Shown here in pieces: positions 21,782-30,212 of a DNA stretch of 37,973 nucleotides. The stretch is taken from NCBI GenBank assembly GCA_900541195.1, contig UQIY01000020.1, positions 1-37,973 on the forward strand, given 5' to 3'. The notes beneath the pieces were generated by a model. That model saw only the letters and a program-made list of their open reading frames with translations. It was not told the DNA's origin and searched no databases. Source of the stretch: an uncultured Collinsella sp. GTDB lineage: Bacteria > Actinomycetota > Coriobacteriia > Coriobacteriales > Coriobacteriaceae. The position numbers and the translations under genes are program-made. Numbering within the stretch: the stretch's first letter is position 1; each line of letters begins with the position of its first letter.

Positions 21782-23539
21782 ATGAACGAGATCAAGTGCC
21801 CGCATTGTGGCGAAGTCTTTAAGGTCGACGCATCCGGCTATGCGGATATCGTCAAGCAAGTGCGCAATGCCGAGTTTTCGCGCGACCTGGATGAGCGTGT
21901 GAGGGCAGTCCAGCGCGAGGGCGAGCAGGCGCTGGAGCTTGAGCGCTCGCGTTCGACGGCTGCCTTGCAAAAGGCAGAGTCTCAGCGCAGCGCTCAGCTT
22001 GCCGAGCAGAAGAACACTGCGGAGCAGAAGATGGCACAAGAGGTTGCCAAGCGCGATGCTGAGCTTGCCGAGCTGCGCGCCAAGCTCGAGGGCGCTGCCG
22101 CAGAGCGCGAGAGCGCAAGTCAGCGCGCAGCGGTTGAGGCCCGTGCCGACGCTCAAAAGGAAAACGCCGAGCTTCAGCGCGAGATCGACAATTTGCGTGC
22201 GCAGCTGGGACGCAAAGATGACGAAGCCAAGCTTGTCGAGTCGGCCGCGCGCAACGCTGCTCAAAACGATTTAGCTGCACGTGACGCTCAGATTGCCGAG
22301 CTGCAGGCTAGGCTTGCCGCGGCGGACAAGGCCCAGGAGATGGCGCTTGCCGCCGCCGCGGCAGAGTCGCAGCGTGAGCTTGATGCCGCTCGCAGCGAGG
22401 CCGAGCGCGCGCTTGCTGACTACCGCGCGCAGGTACAAGAGAAGTTTTCCGCCGCAAAGGCTCAGTCTGAGCAAGAGGCCGAGGGTCTGCGTGCCCAGCT
22501 GCGCGAGCAGGAGCTGATGGCAAAAATGAACCTGTCGGAGGCGGTCGCCGCGGCGGAGCGAGAGCGCGATGAGGCACGTGCCAAGCTGACGAGCGAGTTG
22601 GCGGTGCGCGATTCTCGCGAGGAGCAGGCCAAGGCGGCACACGAGCTCGAGCTTGCGCAGGCCAAGCGTGCGAGCGATGACCTGATTCGCTACAAGGATG
22701 AAGAGATTGAGCGCCTTAAGGACATGAAGGTCCGCCTGTCCACCAAGATGGTGGGCGAGTCGCTCGAGCAGCACTGCGAGACCGAGTTCAACCGTCTGCG
22801 CATGACGGCATTTCCTAACGCGTACTTCGAGAAAGACAACGATGCGTCCGAGGGTACCAAGGGCGACTTTATCTTCCGCGAGTGCGACGCGAGCGGCAAC
22901 GAGGTCATTTCGATTATGTTCGAGATGAAAAACGAGAACGACGAGACTGCGACCAAGCACAAAAACGAGGACTTCTTTAAGAAGCTCGATCACGATCGTC
23001 GCCAGAAAGGCTGTGAGTACGCGGTGCTCTGCACGCTACTCGAGCCCGAGAGCGAGCTCTATAACGCAGGGATAGTCGACGTGAGCTATCGCTACGAGAA
23101 GATGTACGTGATTCGCCCACAGTTTTTCATTCCCATGATTACACTTCTTCGCAACGCCGCCATGGGTTCGCTGCGCTATAAGCAGGAGCTGGCGGAGTAC
23201 AAGCAGCAGAATATCGACGTCACGAACTTCGAAGCCAAGATGGAAAAGTTCAAGAACGATTTCGGCCGCAACTGCGAGATCGCGAGTCGCAAGTTCCAAA
23301 CGGCAATCGATGAGATCGACAAGACGATTAGCCATCTGCAGAAAACCAAGGAGGCGTTGCTGTCCTCCGAGAACAATCTGCGCCTTGCCAACAAGAAAGC
23401 CGACGATCTTACCATTCGCAAGCTCACATGGGGCAACAAGACCATGAAGGCGGCGTTTGACGAGGCGCGCGGGGCTGCGACGGAGACAAACGATGAGCCC
23501 GCCGAGGCGGATTCATATGAGGTCGAGGATGCCGAGTAA
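21782..23539 (+). CDS. DUF2130 protein: zinc-ribbon stub, long coiled coil, nuclease-like C-terminus
   Basis: A 585-residue protein. It opens with a CPHCGEVF knuckle (Cys6, Cys9), then about 270 residues of Ala/Glu/Arg/Lys heptads predicted as coiled coil (40-315). The DUF2130 domain follows (about 320-540), with GDFIF...SIMFEMKNEN holding Asp362 and Glu381-x-Lys383. That D..ExK spacing matches the PD-(D/E)xK nuclease core, and I recall DUF2130 being assigned to that fold. A second helical run (490-540) ends in a short acidic tail. GAGGAG lies before ATG 21782. It converges on the helicase gene across a shared hairpin. DNA cleavage or binding is inference. Confidence 0.87.
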   Translation: MNEIKCPHCGEVFKVDASGYADIVKQVRNAEFSRDLDERVRAVQREGEQALELERSRSTAALQKAESQRSAQLAEQKNTAEQKMAQEVAKRDAELAELRAKLEGAAAERESASQRAAVEARADAQKENAELQREIDNLRAQLGRKDDEAKLVESAARNAAQNDLAARDAQIAELQARLAAADKAQEMALAAAAAESQRELDAARSEAERALADYRAQVQEKFSAAKAQSEQEAEGLRAQLREQELMAKMNLSEAVAAAERERDEARAKLTSELAVRDSREEQAKAAHELELAQAKRASDDLIRYKDEEIERLKDMKVRLSTKMVGESLEQHCETEFNRLRMTAFPNAYFEKDNDASEGTKGDFIFRECDASGNEVISIMFEMKNENDETATKHKNEDFFKKLDHDRRQKGCEYAVLCTLLEPESELYNAGIVDVSYRYEKMYVIRPQFFIPMITLLRNAAMGSLRYKQELAEYKQQNIDVTNFEAKMEKFKNDFGRNCEIASRKFQTAIDEIDKTISHLQKTKEALLSSENNLRLANKKADDLTIRKLTWGNKTMKAAFDEARGAATETNDEPAEADSYEVEDAE

Positions 23540-23558
23540 GGCATAGCAGATAGTGCAA

Positions 23559-23596
23559 AAGCGGGGCCGCTGGCGATATTGCCAACGGCCCCGCTT
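23559..23596. terminator. Shared terminator between the DUF2130 and RNA helicase genes
   Basis: AAGCGGGGCCG (23559-23569) pairs with CGGCCCCGCTT (23586-23596), with an inner GGC/GCC pair. TTTT lies on the minus side and TTGTTTC on the plus side, between convergent stops. Confidence 0.8.
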
Positions 23597-23617
23597 GTTT
23601 CGCTCCAGTATGTTCGG

Positions 23618-26299
23618 CTAGTCCTCGAGCAGGTCCTCGATAAAGCCGACGCGGTAGTTTTTGAAGATGACCTCGCCGCCGTCTTGCGTGGCGTCCAGAT
23701 CGACATCGCCCATGATGCCAAAGTCGTGGTCGCCATCCTCGTCGGCAAAGATCTGGTGCACGTGCCATACGTGCGCGGTCTTCTCGTCGGACTCATCGAT
23801 GGAAAACATCGCGGCGCTGCGGGCATCTCCGTCGGTGAGGATTTCCTCGTGCTGCTCGTGGTAAGCGTCGAGTGCTTTTTGCCAGCGGATCTCGCTCATG
23901 CCCCAGTCGTCGTCGAGCTCGCCCAGGTCGCGAACGTGCTCACGGGCGGCAAGGGTCACGCGGCGGAAGAGCGCGTTGCGCACCAACAGCGTGCAGCCGC
24001 GGCGGTCCGCCACGACCTCGTCGATGCCCTGCGGCGGCGTGGTGTCGAGGGCTGCCGGGTTGCCAGCGTTCTCCCACTCGTCCACCAGGCTCGAGTCGAC
24101 CGAGCGCACCACAAAGCCCAGCCACGAGATAATGTCGCGCAGGCGCTCGTCGCGCTTCTCGATGGGTACGGTGCGGTCGAGCGAACGGTAGGCCTCTGCC
24201 AGGTAGCGCAGCAAAATACCCTCGGAGCGGGCGATGCCGAGCTTTTGAATGTAGCCCTTAAAATCGCTCGCGCTTTCCAGCATATCGCGCAGAACGCTCT
24301 TGGGAGAGAGCTGATAGTCGTTTGCCCAGGGTACTTCCTGGCAGTACTTGTCAAAAGCGGCGTCGAGCAAATTCTCGAGCGGCTTTTCGTACGTGACGTC
24401 TTGAATGCGCTCCAGACGCTCCTCATATTCGATGCCGTCGGCCTTCATCTCGGCCATAGCGCGATCGCGTGCTGCGCGCTCCTGTGCGCGCAGCACCTGC
24501 TTGGGATCCTCGAGCGTTGCCTCGACCATTGAGATTAAGTCCATGGTATAAGTCTCGCTCTCGGGATCGAGCAGCTCCAACGCGGCAAGCAAGAACGGCG
24601 AGAGCGGCTGATCGAGCGCGAAGTCCTCGGGCAGATCGACCGTCAGCGCATAGTCGATGTCTGGTGCGGCGTCAGCCGGGGCATCGGGTGCGGGCGGCAC
24701 CTCGGCGCGCACGACGACGCCGGAATCGATGAGCGTGGCGAAGATTTCGTCGGCGCGAACCTCGAGCTTGGCCTTTTCCTCGGGCGTTTGCAGGCTTGTC
24801 TCGATGAGGTCGTGCACGCGGGCTCGCGCATCGCCGCCCTGCTCGACCACGCTAATCACCATGGAGTGCGTGATGCGCAGGCGCGGCTTGAGCGTTTCTG
24901 GCTGCGTCTCGATCAGGCGCTCAAAGGTCTGCTTATTCCAGGTGACAAAGCCCTCGGGTGCCTTCTTCTTTTTAATCTTACGGAGTTTTTTGGGGTCGTC
25001 GCCCGCTTTGGCCATAAGCTTGGCATTCTCGATCTCGTGCTCGGGTGCCTCGGCAATCACCATGCCCTCGGTATCGAAGCCCGAGCGGCCGGCGCGACCG
25101 GCAATCTGATGAAACTCGCGGGCGCGCAGACGACGCATCTTGTAGCCGTCGAACTTGGTGAGCGCGGTGAGTACCACGGTGTGGATGGGTACGTTGATGC
25201 CGACGCCGAGCGTATCGGTGCCGCAGATGACGGGCAACAGGCCCTGTTGTGCCAAGCGCTCGACCAGCAGACGATAGCGCGGCAACATGCCAGCATGGTG
25301 CACGCCGACGCCGCATCCGAGCAAGCGCTTAAGAATCTTGCCAAAGGCCGTGGAGAAGCTCGTGCCTTTGGCAGCTTCCTTAATGGCCTCGCGCTGCGCC
25401 TTGCTGGCGATGCCAAAATTGGCGAGCGACTGCGCCGTCGCAAGGGCGGCATCCTGGCTAAAGTGCACGATATAGAGCGGGGCCTCGCCACGGCGCATGG
25501 CGAGCTCGACGGTGCCCTCGAGGGAGGTCGTCACATAGTCGTAGCTCAGCGGAACAGGACGCGGGGCGTCGACAACCAAGTCGCAAGCAGCGCCGGTGTG
25601 CTCCTCGAGTGAGGCGGCGATGGCAGTGACATCGCCGAGCGTGGCGCTCATGAGCATAAACTGCGTGTGGGGCAGGGTGAGCAGCGGCACCTGCCAGGCC
25701 CAACCGCGGTCGGGGTCGGCAAAGTAGTGGAACTCATCCATGGCCACGCAGCCCACATCGGCGTCCTCACCCTCGCGCAGCGCATCGTTAGCAAGGATTT
25801 CGGCCGTGCAGCAGATGACGGGTGCCTTGGTGTTGATATGCGTGTCGCCGGTGATCATGCCGACGTTATCGCGGCCGAGCACCTGCACAAGGTCGAAGAA
25901 CTTTTCGCTGACCAGGGCCTTGATGGGGGCCGTGTAATAACAACGCTTACCCTGCGCCATGCCCATAAAGAGCATACCCAGCGCGACGAGCGATTTACCC
26001 GATCCGGTCGGTGTGCCTAAGATGACGTGATCGCCGGCTGCCAGGTCCATGAGGGCCTCTTCTTGGTGATCCCACAGTTCAATACCGCGATCGCTCGTCC
26101 ATTCAAAGAAACGCTCGAAGGCCTGGTCGGGCGTGAGCCATGGCTCGGGCTCACTGCCATCCTCGGGCTCCCACCAGGTGGGGGAGAGCGCGCCGAGCGA
26201 GCCAAACTCGGCTTCGGTTCCCGTGCCGCCCGAGAATGAGCTGGCGGCGCCGGCGCCGGAGACGGTGCTGGCGGCGGTATCTGTCGTGGTCTGTGCCAT
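23618..26299 (-). CDS. Ski2/HelY-like DEAD/DEAH RNA helicase with DUF3516-type C-terminus
   Basis: An 893-residue superfamily 2 helicase. Walker A is GTPTGSGKS (95-103), the DEAH-box variant is DEFH (188-191), motif III is MSATLGD, and motif VI is HQIAGRAGRSGFDTEG. The C-terminal 450 residues match the extension seen in actinobacterial Ski2/Mtr4-like helicases (DUF3516). These proteins are thought to unwind structured RNA for processing or decay. The N-terminal 35 residues are Ser/Gly/Ala-rich and probably disordered. The 98 bases upstream of the ATG hold no clear promoter, so transcription may come through from trmB. Its 3' end faces DUF2130. Confidence 0.9.
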   Translation of the reverse strand: MAQTTTDTAASTVSGAGAASSFSGGTGTEAEFGSLGALSPTWWEPEDGSEPEPWLTPDQAFERFFEWTSDRGIELWDHQEEALMDLAAGDHVILGTPTGSGKSLVALGMLFMGMAQGKRCYYTAPIKALVSEKFFDLVQVLGRDNVGMITGDTHINTKAPVICCTAEILANDALREGEDADVGCVAMDEFHYFADPDRGWAWQVPLLTLPHTQFMLMSATLGDVTAIAASLEEHTGAACDLVVDAPRPVPLSYDYVTTSLEGTVELAMRRGEAPLYIVHFSQDAALATAQSLANFGIASKAQREAIKEAAKGTSFSTAFGKILKRLLGCGVGVHHAGMLPRYRLLVERLAQQGLLPVICGTDTLGVGINVPIHTVVLTALTKFDGYKMRRLRAREFHQIAGRAGRSGFDTEGMVIAEAPEHEIENAKLMAKAGDDPKKLRKIKKKKAPEGFVTWNKQTFERLIETQPETLKPRLRITHSMVISVVEQGGDARARVHDLIETSLQTPEEKAKLEVRADEIFATLIDSGVVVRAEVPPAPDAPADAAPDIDYALTVDLPEDFALDQPLSPFLLAALELLDPESETYTMDLISMVEATLEDPKQVLRAQERAARDRAMAEMKADGIEYEERLERIQDVTYEKPLENLLDAAFDKYCQEVPWANDYQLSPKSVLRDMLESASDFKGYIQKLGIARSEGILLRYLAEAYRSLDRTVPIEKRDERLRDIISWLGFVVRSVDSSLVDEWENAGNPAALDTTPPQGIDEVVADRRGCTLLVRNALFRRVTLAAREHVRDLGELDDDWGMSEIRWQKALDAYHEQHEEILTDGDARSAAMFSIDESDEKTAHVWHVHQIFADEDGDHDFGIMGDVDLDATQDGGEVIFKNYRVGFIEDLLED

Positions 26300-26397
26300 G
26301 TGTTTGCTTTCTCTCGCGATTGTCCGCCAACTATTATGGCGTAGCGGCGGCGCGGGGCGGCAGCGCGTGAGAAAATGCAGGAAATGGGCGTGCGGTG

Positions 26398-27237
26398 CTA
26401 GCGTTCCTGAGGCAGGCGCTTCTTGCCTTTCCGGGCACGGTTTCTAAAGTTCTCGACGGCCTCTTCCATGCCCAGGGGTACATAGGTGAGCTCATCGAGG
26501 TTATCGGGCAGGTAGCAGGCAAGGCTTTGCTCCTGCATGCGGCCCGCCGTGAGCTGTTCGTCGGTTGGCTGCGCACCGGGTGTGGCGCAAATGCCATAGA
26601 CGACGGCGCCCATCTCGCGCGTGCGGCATTCATATTCGGTCTCGGGATGCTCGGGATGGTCGCGGCGTACGTCGTCACTTACCCAAAGCGTGTCGTAGCC
26701 GGCCGCGGCAAACTGCCCCAGGGCGTAGTCGCGCAATGGCTTGCTGTCGGTGCGCAGCGTGACGGTGGCGTCGGCTGCAAAGAGCGAGCGATAGAGCATT
26801 AGATGGTCGACATGGACGAGTCGTTTTTTGGCGTACTTGGCCTTGGGCTGCGGCGTGGGAAAGTTAATGGTGATGGCATTGAGCTCGCCTGCGGCAAACA
26901 GCTGCGGCAGCGATGCGGCGCCTCGGGGCAGGACGAGTGCGTTGGATAGCTCCTGCTCGCAGATTTTCTGTGCGGCATAGGCGATGCAGATGGGCTCCTG
27001 GTCCATGCCGATAAAGAGGGTGTTTGGCTCGTGGGCCGCGCGCTCTACAAGGTACGTTCCCTTGCCACAGCCAAGATCAAGGTGAAGGTGTTCGAAGGGC
27101 TTGCTGCCAGCTGGCGCACAGGCCTTGCGCCAATCTCCGGCATAGGCCTCGGGGTTCGTCTCAATCGCATCGGCGTAGCGCTCCAGGCGCTCCTCGAGCA
27201 CAAAGTTCTTAGGCGTGCGAACGTGGACGGCTCCCAT
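26398..27237 (-). CDS. trmB: TrmB-like tRNA (guanine-N7-)-methyltransferase
   Basis: A 279-residue class I methyltransferase that should place m7G at position 46 of tRNA. The SAM motif is LDLGCGKGTYL (53-63). The conserved substrate residues Thr163-Asp164 (TLRTDSKPL) are present. The usual loop FxDPWPKxRHxKRR is here FPTPQPKAKYAKKRL (126-140): the Asp and Trp are replaced while PK and KR remain. The protein is longer than E. coli TrmB (239) by an Arg/Lys-rich C-terminal tail. AAGGAG lies before ATG 27237, and a GGAACG/CGTTCC dyad (27260-27281) precedes it. It follows the Trm9-like methyltransferase gene on the same strand, 118 bases apart. Confidence 0.88.
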   Translation of the reverse strand: MGAVHVRTPKNFVLEERLERYADAIETNPEAYAGDWRKACAPAGSKPFEHLHLDLGCGKGTYLVERAAHEPNTLFIGMDQEPICIAYAAQKICEQELSNALVLPRGAASLPQLFAAGELNAITINFPTPQPKAKYAKKRLVHVDHLMLYRSLFAADATVTLRTDSKPLRDYALGQFAAAGYDTLWVSDDVRRDHPEHPETEYECRTREMGAVVYGICATPGAQPTDEQLTAGRMQEQSLACYLPDNLDELTYVPLGMEEAVENFRNRARKGKKRLPQER

Positions 27238-27355
27238 GAGGCTCCTTGGTCATAAGTATGGAACGCATAGCTGCACGTTCCGTCAATGGGTTGAAAAAGG
27301 GTGGGCGCAATGTGCCCGAAAGTTGCGGTGCGGCTCGGCGACGAGTCGTCAATGC

Positions 27356-28228
27356 CTACAGGCGCTTAAGAATCACATAGCGGTTGAGCTCGCCGCTGCG
27401 ACCGTCGGCATGGAAACGCTCAAGCTCGCGCACGGGGACCTCGCCGCTCTTGTAGAACGTACGGACGCCGCGCACCAGGTCGGTGATCTGCTGATCATCA
27501 AAGTGATGGCAATAACGGTAGGCGTGACGGTCGTTTTGCCAGCCAATGAGGTGGTCGCCGGCTTCAAACTGCGCGGAATCGTAACCCTCAAACGGCGGGG
27601 TGAGCTCGGCGCGGGCTTCGGCGCGAACGGCCTTGCGCGCCATGCGCTCGTCGTTCATAAACTCCCAAAAACTGATGGCGATGATGCCACCCGGGCGCGT
27701 TTGGCGCACCAAGGCATCAAGTACGCGTACACGGTACTCGCACGACGGCACATGGTGCATAAAGCCAAAGCAGACCGAGATGTCGGCGAGCGGGGCGTCG
27801 AAAAGCACGTCGGGCGTCTCGGCGGGGTTGAGCTTCATAAGGGCGTCGAGCACGTCGAGTTCCTGGAAGTGCAGGTTGGGAATGCGCAGCGCGTGGCCAT
27901 GTGCATCGATGGCCAGGTCTTGGCACGAGTCGACACCATAGAACTCAAACGGGCAGCTGGGATCTGCCGAGGGGTTTGCGCCATCGACGCCCTTGGCGGC
28001 AAGTGCGCCGCCGGCGGCAAAGTTCTCGAATCGCATATTGCCACAGGCAAGATCGAAGACGCGGACGGGATGCTCGATCGTGGCGACGTCGAGCTGTTCG
28101 AGCGCGATATCCATGGTACGTACCCAGCCGGGCCACGGGGCCTGGCGCGTATCGGAAAAGGAAGCGGAGTGCTCGCGATAGAACGTGTTGTTGAGCTGGA
28201 TGAGCGATGAGGCGAAATCGCGGTTCAC
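27356..28228 (-). CDS. Class I SAM methyltransferase, Trm9/ALKBH8-like
   Basis: A 290-residue methyltransferase. Residues 16-35 (FYREHSASFSDTRQAPWPGW) resemble the N-terminus of yeast Trm9 and the ALKBH8 methyltransferase domain (YxxIAxxFSxTRxKPWP). The SAM loop is VFDLACGNMRF (57-67). The later FGFMHHVPS...RVRVLDALVRQTRPGGIIAI section also matches the Trm9 pattern of HH, Arg and RPGG. Trm9 esterifies cm5U at the tRNA wobble position, the product of Elp3, and elp3 lies 2 kb away. The start is GTG 28228, 9 bases after GGAGGGAG. The safe call is SAM methyltransferase; the tRNA role is inference. Trm9 in yeast needs Trm112, not seen here. Confidence 0.85.
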   Translation of the reverse strand: MNRDFASSLIQLNNTFYREHSASFSDTRQAPWPGWVRTMDIALEQLDVATIEHPVRVFDLACGNMRFENFAAGGALAAKGVDGANPSADPSCPFEFYGVDSCQDLAIDAHGHALRIPNLHFQELDVLDALMKLNPAETPDVLFDAPLADISVCFGFMHHVPSCEYRVRVLDALVRQTRPGGIIAISFWEFMNDERMARKAVRAEARAELTPPFEGYDSAQFEAGDHLIGWQNDRHAYRYCHHFDDQQITDLVRGVRTFYKSGEVPVRELERFHADGRSGELNRYVILKRL

Positions 28229-28265
28229 GGCGCGGAACTCCCTCCGTTAGCGGTGCGGAATAAAC

Positions 28266-28279
28266 AGTATGACCATACT
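28266..28279. promoter_or_regulatory. Dyad between the methyltransferase and the XRE gene
   Basis: AGTATG-AC-CATACT is a perfect inverted repeat in the 267-base divergent gap. It is a candidate operator for the XRE regulator or for the methyltransferase promoter. Confidence 0.45.
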
Positions 28280-28495
28280 ACCGTTAACGCCGCAACGGGG
28301 ACAACCGAGCTGCGGCTCATTGCTTTGTTTGGACACATTTCCGCAGCTCATATGTGCCTGCAACCGCCAGTTGTCAAAAATCTCACTAGAATAGGTGGTA
28401 TGCTTTTGGCGGTGGCGGATAGATTTTTAACTGTGCAAGGCGCCTTAAGAACAAAAACGGTCCGGCGGCACGGCTGGCATCACATAGGAGGAACC

Positions 28496-29218
28496 ATGAA
28501 TGTAGAAACTGCACAGCGGCTCGCCGACCTTCGTCGCAGCAAGGGTTTTAGCCAAGAAGGGCTGGCGCGAAAGCTGGGGCTGTCGCGCCAGGCGGTCAGC
28601 AAATGGGAGCGCGCGGAGAGCTCGCCCGATACCGAGAACCTGATCTCGCTCGCCAAGCTCTATGGCGTGAGCCTGGACGAGCTGCTCAATCCGAGCGACG
28701 AGATCGAGGACGATATCGAGTTTGAGAACGAGGACCGCGCCCGTCAGCGCGAGGCCGAGGCGGCAGAGCGCGCCCGCACCCATGAGGCGGCAGCGCGCGC
28801 CACCGAGGCGGCAACGCAGGCAAGTGACGCGGCGGCCAAGGCGGCGCAGGCGGCAAGCTGGAGTGCGCAGGCTGCCAATGCGGCGACGGCTCAGGTGACG
28901 GGTGCCGGTGCGGCCGGCCCGACTCCGGTGAAGGGTCCGTTCCAGTCGTTCCCGTATTGGGCCGTGTGCTGGCTACTGTTCTTTTTACTGATGTTCCTGT
29001 TTGGCGCCGGCCCCTTTGCCGCGCTGATTTTCTTTACGATTCCCATCTATCACTGGGTGGCACGTGCGCTCGATGGCGATTGGGCGCGCGGGGATATCCA
29101 GGTTGGTCCGGCGCCGGCGGTCGCTAGGACTAAGGGGGAGGACGTTTCCACAGCGGTTGACGCTGACATGGCTGCCGCGACCACCGCTGAGTCGAGTGCC
29201 AAAGAAGGTGATGAATGA
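28496..29218 (+). CDS. Membrane-anchored XRE-family regulator
   Basis: A 240-residue protein. Residues 5-65 are an XRE HTH (FSQEGLARKLGLSRQAVSKWERAES). Residues 75-145 are Ala/Glu/Arg-rich and probably helical, and about 158-190 form two membrane segments (WAVCWLLFFLLMFLFGAGPFAALIFF). The last 45 residues are polar and low in complexity. This places a DNA-binding domain at the inner face of the membrane. AGGAGG precedes ATG 28496; the frame open from 28253 is unsupported. It overlaps the next gene by 4 bases (ATGA), which shows translational coupling with the DUF4097 protein. A sensor role for envelope state is inference. Confidence 0.88.
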   Translation: MNVETAQRLADLRRSKGFSQEGLARKLGLSRQAVSKWERAESSPDTENLISLAKLYGVSLDELLNPSDEIEDDIEFENEDRARQREAEAAERARTHEAAARATEAATQASDAAAKAAQAASWSAQAANAATAQVTGAGAAGPTPVKGPFQSFPYWAVCWLLFFLLMFLFGAGPFAALIFFTIPIYHWVARALDGDWARGDIQVGPAPAVARTKGEDVSTAVDADMAAATTAESSAKEGDE

Positions 29219-30114
29219 TGAAGCTCTCGCATGAGTCTAAGAGGCGCTTGGGCATTGGCATCGGAGCGTTTGTGCTTATCATTGGACTTGTCTTTGGTGC
29301 TTCGCAGCTATTGGCTCATTCCGATATGGTGCGTACGACCGGTATTCTATCTGGAGATTTGTCTGATTTTGACGATATGTTTGACGACGATGATCTCTTG
29401 GATAGCGGTAACTATTCCGCTCGGCCTCAGCAGCTTTCGAGCGAAACGTTTGATGCCGACGCGTTCCAATCGCTCGACTTGGACGTGACGTCGGGGACGG
29501 TCGAGGTTAAATGTGTCTCTGGCGGCCCGGTGCGTGTTATCGAAAGCGGTCGCGTTGCGAAGGGAACGTCTGCTTCTGATGCGGCTACCCGGAACCTTGC
29601 TGAGGTCAAGGGCTCTACGCTCAAGATCAGTCAGTTCGACTACGATGATAAGCGCGCGATTGACCGCACAATTACCATTGAGCTGCCGCGAGATGTTGCG
29701 GATAACCTGGTGGGCATTACGGCGAATGTAGGGTCGGGCGACCTGGCGGTCGCGGACATTGCGTGCCATGATCTGGTTATAACGTTGAATTCGGGAGACG
29801 TTGAGTTTACGGGCACCGTGACCGACACCCTGAATGCCGAGGTCGGTTCGGGCGACATGACGTTCGATCTCTACCAGGCGCCCGCGAAGTCGATGGACGT
29901 GAGTGTGGGCTCGGGTGATGTGGAGATGACGGTTCCGAACTCTACGGGCTTTAAGGCGAGCCTCACCTTGGGCAGCGGCGACTTCGAGAGCGATTTCCTT
30001 CCGCTTGACTACGACGGCGAGACCATTTTGAATCTTGAATTCGATAATGGCGATAAGTCCGCCACGTATCGTTTTGAGGTTGGTTCGGGCGACATGTCAT
30101 TTGATTCAGAGTGA
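29215..30114 (+). CDS. DUF4097-type exported beta-repeat protein
   Basis: A 299-residue protein with an N-terminal membrane anchor (RRLGIGIGAFVLIIGLVFG, about 10-30), an acidic linker (DFDDMFDDDDLLDS), and a C-terminal region of recurring VGSGD/LNSGD/LGSGD units at about 20-residue spacing, the signature of DUF4097 beta-helix or adhesin-like domains. The repeats face outside the cell (inferred from the anchor). The start ATG overlaps the stop of the XRE gene, so the pair is one unit, a common HTH plus DUF4097 arrangement. Its function is unknown; envelope-stress sensing is the usual guess. A strong terminator follows. Confidence 0.87.
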   Translation: MMKLSHESKRRLGIGIGAFVLIIGLVFGASQLLAHSDMVRTTGILSGDLSDFDDMFDDDDLLDSGNYSARPQQLSSETFDADAFQSLDLDVTSGTVEVKCVSGGPVRVIESGRVAKGTSASDAATRNLAEVKGSTLKISQFDYDDKRAIDRTITIELPRDVADNLVGITANVGSGDLAVADIACHDLVITLNSGDVEFTGTVTDTLNAEVGSGDMTFDLYQAPAKSMDVSVGSGDVEMTVPNSTGFKASLTLGSGDFESDFLPLDYDGETILNLEFDNGDKSATYRFEVGSGDMSFDSE

Positions 30115-30161
30115 CGGGCGGTTATCGAAGACTTATAAACCATAGCTGCGCTGTTTGATGG

Positions 30162-30200
30162 AGGCGCCGGAGCCGTGACGGGCTCCGGCGCCTTTGCCTT
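30162..30200 (+). terminator. Terminator of the XRE-DUF4097 operon
   Basis: AGGCGCCGGAGCC (30162-30174) pairs perfectly with GGCTCCGGCGCCT (30181-30193) around a 6-base loop, then TTTGCCTTT. Confidence 0.85.
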
Positions 30201-30212
30201 TACAATGGGGGC

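Noticed and set aside
20918..22264. A 448-residue minus-strand open frame spanning ydjC and the start of DUF2130
   Set aside because: It crosses two well-supported genes and the repeat C2, and has low-complexity shadow composition.
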